In this document: in pieces, positions 31,131 to 35,816 of the stretch
Position numbering within the stretch: the stretch's first letter is position 1
Layout of the letters: each line of letters starts with the position of its first letter
Assembly: GCA_030037905.1 (NCBI GenBank)
Contig: JASHPX010000003.1
Coordinates: 1-35,816, forward strand
Length of the DNA: 35,816 nucleotides
Direction: 5' to 3'
DNA from: Gammaproteobacteria bacterium
GTDB lineage: Bacteria; Pseudomonadota; Gammaproteobacteria; Steroidobacterales; Steroidobacteraceae
Notes under the pieces: model-generated
What the model saw: only the letters and a program-made list of their open reading frames with translations
The model's database searches: none
What the model was told of the DNA's origin: nothing
Translations under genes and position numbers: made by a program

Positions 31131-33308
31131 ATGCTCGAAGCCCCGCGTCCCTCGGCAGCAGGCGCGCAGATCGCCCGGCGATCGCCGGTGCTGTCGCTGT
31201 CACTGTTACCGGCGCTGGCACTGGTGCTGGTGCTGGCACTGGCACTGGCCGCGTGTCAGAGCCCGCCTGCCACGCACGCAGCGGCGGCGCGCACACGCCG
31301 GGCCTCCGTCATCTCCACGGCGAGGCAGACAGCGGTGCGGCAGGCCTTTATCGATGCCATGCGACGCCTGCAGCTAGAGGGACCCCCGGGGTCATCCCCG
31401 GCGCCATCCTCGACGCCGTCCCCAGCGCCGCCCCCGCCGCGGGTCCCCGACTCGCTCGCTCTCCAGCATTACATCCTCTACGACTATTTGGTAGCCGCGC
31501 GGCTGCGGCGAGCTCTGCAGATCGCACCGGACGACGCCCTGGACAGCGCGATTGCGCGCTTCCTGGATACTCACGCAGGCCAGCCGGTCGTACGTGATCT
31601 GCGGCACGATTGGCTCGAGAGCCTCGCCGACCGTCAACAGTGGAAGCTGTTTCTGCCGCGTGCGGCTCACGTATCCGATCCGCTGCTGGTATGCGACAGG
31701 CTGGCGGGACGCCTGGTAACCGGCGACACCGCCGGGTTGGCCGTCGAGGCGCTCGCATGGTGGCAACAACTCATCGAGCAGCCACCCGCCTGCAACAGTG
31801 TGTTTGCATGGTTGAAGCAGCAGGGCCTGCTGACCCCCGAGCAGGCCGTGAGCCGCACGCGCGCGGCGCTCGCCGCCGGGAACGTGCGGTTGGCACTGCA
31901 GTTTGCGGTCGATGTTCCGCCGGAGGAGCTTGCGCCGTTGTCGCAGTGGGCACTGCTGCTGCAGTCCCCGCGCTCCGGACTTGCGGGTCTGGCTGCGCGC
32001 CCGGATATGCCGGTCGAGCCGCAGGCGCTGGAGGCCGGTTTTACGCTCCTGACGCTGCGCGACTCCGCCGCCGCCGCGGCTCTGCTGCCATCGCTGCTCG
32101 CGCGGCCGGACATGACGCCGGCACTGCGCTCACGCCTGCAGCGCGATGCAGCCCTGGGCCTCGCCTATGATCACGATCCGGCTGCGCTGACGGCCTTCCT
32201 CGCCATGCCGCCGCTGCTGGCGCAGCCGGACGGGACGCCCGATGTACGTCTGCTCGAATGGCGCGTGCGCGCCGCGCTATGGGCGGGCGACTATGCGCAG
32301 GCGCTCCTGTGGATCGACGCGATGCCGCCGAGCCTCGCCACCGAGCCGCGCTGGAGATATTGGTCTGCGCGTGCGACAGAGGCGATGCAAGGCGCAGCGG
32401 CAGCGCAGCCGCTGTACGCGGCGATTGCCGGTCTGCGCGACTACTACGGCTATCTCGCGGCCGACCGCCTGCAGCGCCCCTACGATCTGAACGCACACGC
32501 GACACCCGACGATCCAGCGGTGCAGATCGCCCTCGGCGCAGAACCTGGATTGCTGCGTGCGCACGAGCTGCTCATTTGCGGCATGTACGACGACGCCGTG
32601 GCCGAATGGGCCGCGGCGCTGCGGGGCGCGACGGACACCACCAGGATACAGGCGGCGCATCTGGCCGCGCGCTGGGGCTGGTACACACAGTCGATCGCGA
32701 CGCTCGCGCAGGCCGGTGATTGGGACGACGTGCAACTGCGCTATCCACGTCCGTATTCCGATCTCATCACCGATGCAAGCCGACGCACACACCTGCCGGC
32801 GGACTGGATCCTCGCGGTGATGCGCCAGGAGAGCCTGTTCCGTCCGGACGCGATCTCGCGCGCCAACGCGCGCGGCCTGATGCAGTTGCTACCGCAGACC
32901 GCCAACGAGGTCGCGCAGCGCTGGCATCTGTCGCTGTCCGATGTCGACGCACTGTTCGATCCGGCGACGGCTGTAGCGTTGGGTGCTGCGCATCTGCGCG
33001 AGCTGCTCGACGACTACGACGGTCACATCGTCATGGCACTGGCGGCCTACAATGCCGGCGCGGCGTCACTGACGCGCTGGCTGCCGGACAAGCCCATGGA
33101 TGCAGACGTGTGGATCGAGAACATTCCCTTCGACGAGACGCGAACCTACGTAGAGTCCATACTCGAGCACATCGTCGCCTATGGCTGGACGCGCGGCGCG
33201 ACACCACCGCGGCTGGCCGCGCTGTTGCCGCCGGTGAGCTCCGTGGCGGCTCAGCCGGCTCTGGGTATTTTGACATCGCATCCATTGGGTGGGATAACCC
33301 CACCATGA
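31131..33308 (+). CDS. slt: Soluble lytic murein transglycosylase, Slt70-type lipoprotein
   Basis: The 725-residue protein has a hydrophobic leader of Leu/Ala/Val repeats ending in a lipobox LALAAC, then a Pro/Ser linker (about 80-100). A long alpha-helical U-shaped region (about 100-540) made of short repeats follows. A C-terminal lysozyme-like catalytic domain shows DWILAVMRQESLFRPDAISR (catalytic Glu in RQES), ARGLMQLLPQTANEVA, FDPATAVALGAAHLREL and MALAAYNAGAASLTRWL (the AYNAG motif). Such enzymes cleave peptidoglycan forming 1,6-anhydromuropeptides. The lipid anchor differs from E. coli Slt70. A GTG at 31189 is an alternative start. No strong ribosome-binding site precedes 31131. Confidence 0.88.
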   Translation: MLEAPRPSAAGAQIARRSPVLSLSLLPALALVLVLALALAACQSPPATHAAAARTRRASVISTARQTAVRQAFIDAMRRLQLEGPPGSSPAPSSTPSPAPPPPRVPDSLALQHYILYDYLVAARLRRALQIAPDDALDSAIARFLDTHAGQPVVRDLRHDWLESLADRQQWKLFLPRAAHVSDPLLVCDRLAGRLVTGDTAGLAVEALAWWQQLIEQPPACNSVFAWLKQQGLLTPEQAVSRTRAALAAGNVRLALQFAVDVPPEELAPLSQWALLLQSPRSGLAGLAARPDMPVEPQALEAGFTLLTLRDSAAAAALLPSLLARPDMTPALRSRLQRDAALGLAYDHDPAALTAFLAMPPLLAQPDGTPDVRLLEWRVRAALWAGDYAQALLWIDAMPPSLATEPRWRYWSARATEAMQGAAAAQPLYAAIAGLRDYYGYLAADRLQRPYDLNAHATPDDPAVQIALGAEPGLLRAHELLICGMYDDAVAEWAAALRGATDTTRIQAAHLAARWGWYTQSIATLAQAGDWDDVQLRYPRPYSDLITDASRRTHLPADWILAVMRQESLFRPDAISRANARGLMQLLPQTANEVAQRWHLSLSDVDALFDPATAVALGAAHLRELLDDYDGHIVMALAAYNAGAASLTRWLPDKPMDADVWIENIPFDETRTYVESILEHIVAYGWTRGATPPRLAALLPPVSSVAAQPALGILTSHPLGGITPP
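33270..33304 (+). promoter_or_regulatory. Promoter/operator of the AbrB-type antitoxin gene
   Basis: A perfect TTGACA (33270-33275), 17-nt spacer and GATAAC (33293-33298) lie inside the 3' end of the slt gene. The inverted repeat GGTGGG/CCCACC (33288-33293 and 33299-33304) surrounds the -10 and touches the ATG. The 6-nt distance from -10 to ATG again suggests a leaderless mRNA. Confidence 0.5.
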
Positions 33309-33511
33309 TCCTCACGCTCGATGCCAAGCGACGCCTGACAGTGCCGTCAACGCTGTCCCCGGCTGAGCCCGGCGACCATTTCATCGCGGAATTCGATCCG
33401 GAAGAGGATGCCCTTGTCTTCCGTCGCCTTGCGAAGCGCGCCGATTGGCTGGCGGTCCTCGAGGCCTGTCCGGTGGAAATGGAGGATATACCGCCGCGCA
33501 ACCGCGCTTGA
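33305..33511 (+). CDS. AbrB/MazE-type antitoxin
   Basis: The 68-residue protein starts MILTLDAKRRLTVPSTLSPA, followed by EPGDHFIAEFDPEEDALVF, the swapped-hairpin AbrB DNA-binding domain. The tail LEACPVEMEDIPPRNR would contact the toxin; related antitoxins continue a little further, so it may be shortened. The ATG at 33305 overlaps the end of slt by 4 nt (ATGA). The partner toxin gene directly downstream is truncated, so this antitoxin is probably an orphan that may still regulate its promoter. Confidence 0.7.
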   Translation: MILTLDAKRRLTVPSTLSPAEPGDHFIAEFDPEEDALVFRRLAKRADWLAVLEACPVEMEDIPPRNRA

Positions 33512-33744
33512 TCGAAGCGTTGCACGGACGCATCCTCGGCTTCAACGTCTCCGTGGCGCACGTCTGGACCGAGCAGCAGCACAAACTCGAAGAAATCGGT
33601 GAACCCATGCTCCTCGAGGACAGCTACATCGCTGCGATCGCGCTTCGGTACAACCTGACGGTGGTGACCGGTAACGAGAAGGATTTTCGCCGCCCCCGGG
33701 GCAGGCTTTTCAATCCATTTGAGGCGGCGGGTTTTACGGACTGA
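33508..33744 (+). pseudogene. Decapitated PIN toxin (VapC C-terminal half)
   Basis: The frame reads LIEALHGRILGFNVSVAHVW, then LLEDSYIAAIALRYNLTVV and TGNEKDFRRPRGRLFNPFEA. This is the second half of an FitB/VapC-type PIN domain (third acid Asp in LEDSYIAA, T-x-N-x-x-DF, then NP). The first half with the DTN motif and second acid, about 60 residues, is gone; what precedes in frame is antisense-like sequence over the antitoxin gene. A deletion joined the antitoxin tail to the middle of the toxin. Confidence 0.7.
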
Positions 33745-33784
33745 CGGGAAGGCTGCTTGATCATGGGCGATCCGCCGGCATGGA

Positions 33785-33810
33785 GCCCGACCCTGCTATC
33801 GGGCTTTTTT
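33785..33810 (+). terminator. Rho-independent terminator
   Basis: GCCCGA (33785-33790), an 8-nt loop and TCGGGC (33799-33804) are followed by TTTTTT. This is a textbook intrinsic terminator for the slt/antitoxin transcript, placed just before the esterase gene whose ribosome-binding site begins at once after the T-run. Confidence 0.9.
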
Positions 33811-33823
33811 GGGGGGAACTATC

Positions 33824-35464
33824 GTGGATAGGAATTACCGCAACACAAACTGGCCGTGCGGCCGCACTGCGTGCCGCGTGCCGCGGCACCTCATCGCCGC
33901 CTGCGCGCTGCTGGCGCTCTGGGCGTCGGCGGCCAACGCCGCGGACTGTGCAGCGCTGCTGCAATTACATTCGCCACGGCTGACGATCAGTACCGTGAAA
34001 CTCATGCCCGCCGGTCCATTGGCGCTGCCACGGGCGCCGGGCGCACCACCCGCCCCGCCGCTGCTGCTGCCCGAGCACTGCCTGGTGCAGGGCGCGCTCG
34101 ACCCGCGCACCGGCGTGGAAGGCAAGCACTACGCCATCGGCTTTCAGCTGCGGATGCCGACGCAATGGAACGGCCGCTTCGTGTACCAGGGCGGAGGCGG
34201 TCTCGATGGCTACATCGCCCCGGCGCTCGGCAGCGCCGGAGGGACTTCCCCGCCAGCGTTGCTGCGGGGCTTCGCCGTGGTAACGACCGACGGTGGCCAC
34301 GAAGGCATGGATGCCAGCTTCGCGGCCGATCAGCAGGCTCGCCTGGACTATGCCTATGCCGCGATCGGCAAAGTGAGCGCCGCCGCCAAGGACATCATCG
34401 CGCGCTTCTATGGGCGACGGCCGAGTTACTCGTACTTCGTCGGCTGCTCCAACGGCGGCCGCGAAGGCATGATGGCCGCGCAACGCTTCCCGGACGACTT
34501 CGACGGGGTGGTCGCTGGCGATCCCGGCTTCCATCTCTCCGCCGCGGCGATTGCCGAGGTCTGGGATACGGATCAGTTCGATAAGGTCGCCCCGCACGAC
34601 GCTCAGGGCCGGCCCATCCTCAGCGAATCCTTTACCGAGACCGAGCTGCAACTGGTGGCCCACGCGGTGCTGCGAGCGTGCGATGCACTCGACGGCCTGG
34701 CCGATGGCATGATCAATGACATTGCGGCCTGTCACTTCGACCCCAAGGTAGTGCAGTGTCCCGCCGGAGTGCAGCGGGGCTGCCTCAGCAGTGCCAAGGT
34801 CGCAGCACTGCGCGCGGTGTTCGACGGTGCGCACGATTCCATAGGACACGCGCTCTACTCGCCCTGGCCGTTTGATGCGGGTATCGGCACTCCCGGCTGG
34901 CGCGCCTGGAAACTCGGCACCTCGCCCACGGCCGCCGGCAACGCCCTCAACATCACTCTCGGCGCGAACGCGATGCAGATGTACTTCCTGACTCCGCCGC
35001 GTCCCGGCCTGACGGATGCGGACTTCGACTTCGATCGCGACCCAAGCGCCATCGCGCAGACCGCCGCGATCAACGACGCCGTCTCCACGTTCATGACCAG
35101 CTTCGTCGCGCACGGCGGGCACCTGCTGATCTACCAGGGCATGAGCGATCCGGTGTTCTCAGCCGACGACATCATCCGCTGGTATCGCGAGCTCACACGC
35201 GACGGGGGTCCGCCGCAGGCCTGGGCGCGACTGTTCCTGGTGCCGGGGATGAATCACTGCGGCGGCGGCCCCGCGACCGACGACTTCGACGCCTTGACCG
35301 CAATCCAGCAGTGGACCGAGCACGGCGTTGCGCCCGATCGCCTCATTGCGCACGGCCGTGCCTTCCCGGGCGTCACGCGTCCGCTGTGTCCCTACCCGAA
35401 GTACGCGCAGTACATCAGCGGCGATCCGCACTCGGCCGCGAGCTTCGCCTGCAAGGCGCCCTGA
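33824..35464 (+). CDS. Exported tannase / feruloyl-esterase family protein
   Basis: The protein has 546 residues from a GTG at 33824, placed 7 nt after GGGGGGAA. A signal peptide HLIAACALLALWASAANA ends near residue 40. The tannase family triad is clear: the nucleophile GCSNGGREG (Ser with the preceding Cys), Asp in YQGMSDPVFSADD and His in VPGMNHCGGG (followed by the paired Cys), giving the CS-D-HC pattern in which a disulfide joins Ser- and His-side cysteines. NGRFVYQGGGGLDGY forms the oxyanion region. It cleaves ester bonds of gallate, ferulate or related phenolic esters. The gene starts right after a terminator, so it must have its own promoter or depend on read-through. Confidence 0.85.
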   Translation: MDRNYRNTNWPCGRTACRVPRHLIAACALLALWASAANAADCAALLQLHSPRLTISTVKLMPAGPLALPRAPGAPPAPPLLLPEHCLVQGALDPRTGVEGKHYAIGFQLRMPTQWNGRFVYQGGGGLDGYIAPALGSAGGTSPPALLRGFAVVTTDGGHEGMDASFAADQQARLDYAYAAIGKVSAAAKDIIARFYGRRPSYSYFVGCSNGGREGMMAAQRFPDDFDGVVAGDPGFHLSAAAIAEVWDTDQFDKVAPHDAQGRPILSESFTETELQLVAHAVLRACDALDGLADGMINDIAACHFDPKVVQCPAGVQRGCLSSAKVAALRAVFDGAHDSIGHALYSPWPFDAGIGTPGWRAWKLGTSPTAAGNALNITLGANAMQMYFLTPPRPGLTDADFDFDRDPSAIAQTAAINDAVSTFMTSFVAHGGHLLIYQGMSDPVFSADDIIRWYRELTRDGGPPQAWARLFLVPGMNHCGGGPATDDFDALTAIQQWTEHGVAPDRLIAHGRAFPGVTRPLCPYPKYAQYISGDPHSAASFACKAP

Positions 35465-35650
35465 CAGCCATCAGGCCCAGCAGACCACGAGACCGGAGAC
35501 ATCCGGAGAAATCAACTTCAACGACGGTATCGGATACGCCGGAGGAGATACGTTAATGTATCTCCTCCGGCGTATCCGATACCGTCGTTGGATCTGAATC
35601 CTCTGCAATCTCCAGTCCTGTGGTCTGCTGGGCCTGATGGCTGTCAGGGC
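35458..35650. repeat. 190-bp near-palindrome between convergent genes
   Basis: Outer arms 35458-35488 and 35620-35650 are perfect 31-bp inverted repeats; inner arms 35519-35551 and 35558-35590 are perfect 33-bp inverted repeats around a 6-nt centre. The stretches between them (35489-35518, 35591-35619) match only loosely. Both stop codons (35462-35464 plus strand, 35644-35646 minus strand) lie in the outer arms. Confidence 0.95.
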
Positions 35651-35816
35651 ACCTCGAACGGCAGCGATATCGTGCTCGTCGTGATGTGCTCGGTGACCCG
35701 GTGGAACTCGTCGATGTCGAACACCTGGCCGATGTGATTACCGGCCACATCCTCCAGGTCCCGATCGACGATGAGCCGGTAGCGCCCCGCCTGCCATGGA
35801 CGCCGCGGCGTGAAGC
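35644..35816 (-). CDS. C-terminal part of an unidentified gene, cut by the window edge
   Basis: On the minus strand the frame is open from the window edge to TGA at 35644-35646, giving 56 residues: FTPRRPWQAGRYRLIVDRDL, EDVAGNHIGQVFDIDEFHRV and so on to SLPFEVP. 'PW-x-AGRYRL-VD--LEDVAGN-IG--F-VD' is like the last Ig-like (Big_5-type) strand region of exported proteins. The rest is outside the window. It converges on the esterase gene. Confidence 0.55.
   Translation of the reverse strand, partial: FTPRRPWQAGRYRLIVDRDLEDVAGNHIGQVFDIDEFHRVTEHITTSTISLPFEVP

Overview
The window looks like a chromosomal segment of a GC-rich gammaproteobacterium. The genes on the right (Slt70-type lytic transglycosylase, tannase/feruloyl-esterase, GloVer-repeat lipoprotein, mannonate dehydratase-like enzyme, ACS-type MFS porter) fit the Steroidobacteraceae/Xanthomonadales sphere. 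This placement is an inference from gene content; there is no rRNA or marker gene to confirm it.

Left third (1-12.9 kb), accessory. It opens with the tail of a probable ISL3-type insertion sequence. A PadR regulator with a membrane partner, an exported protein of unknown function and an HNH endonuclease follow. Next is a mobilisation module on the minus strand (relaxase plus MobC-like protein). Divergent from it is a two-gene AAA ATPase + RloB pair resembling RloAB/AbiL-type defence systems. A DUF2283 gene comes next. Then comes a visibly AT-richer four-gene cassette: PD-(D/E)XK-like nuclease, PIN-like protein, a 408-aa protein whose C-terminus recalls pPIWI-associated nucleases, and a divergent class III nucleotidyl-cyclase-like protein. 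Diverged direct repeats bracket the cassette; the right copy carries a broken DUF2283 tail, an IS-end-like 22-bp tandem repeat and a tRNA-end-like attachment site. No integrase gene is visible. A Phd/YefM-PIN toxin-antitoxin pair closes the region.

Middle (13-16.4 kb). An alpha/beta hydrolase faces a divergent AraC-type regulator. A VapBC pair and the C-terminal remnant of a DUF4143 ATPase follow.

Right two thirds (16.4-35.8 kb), mostly metabolic and envelope genes. There are two tandem MacB/FtsX-like permeases (one broken), two exported esterase-like hydrolases, two repeat lipoproteins (NHL and GloVer), and a cut-off methyltransferase remnant. A divergent MFS porter / Tat-exported mannonate dehydratase-like pair comes next. 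A Cys-rich small exported protein, a polyprenyl-phosphate glycosyltransferase with a GT-C partner, and an Slt lytic transglycosylase follow. An AbrB antitoxin with a decapitated PIN toxin, a rho-independent terminator and a tannase-family esterase come last. The tannase gene and a partial convergent gene at the right edge are separated by a 190-bp near-palindrome that contains both stop codons.

A recurring theme is that three antitoxin genes and padR have a -10-like hexamer 5-6 nt before the start codon, and the antitoxins have a palindrome overlapping or touching it, suggesting leaderless, autoregulated transcripts.
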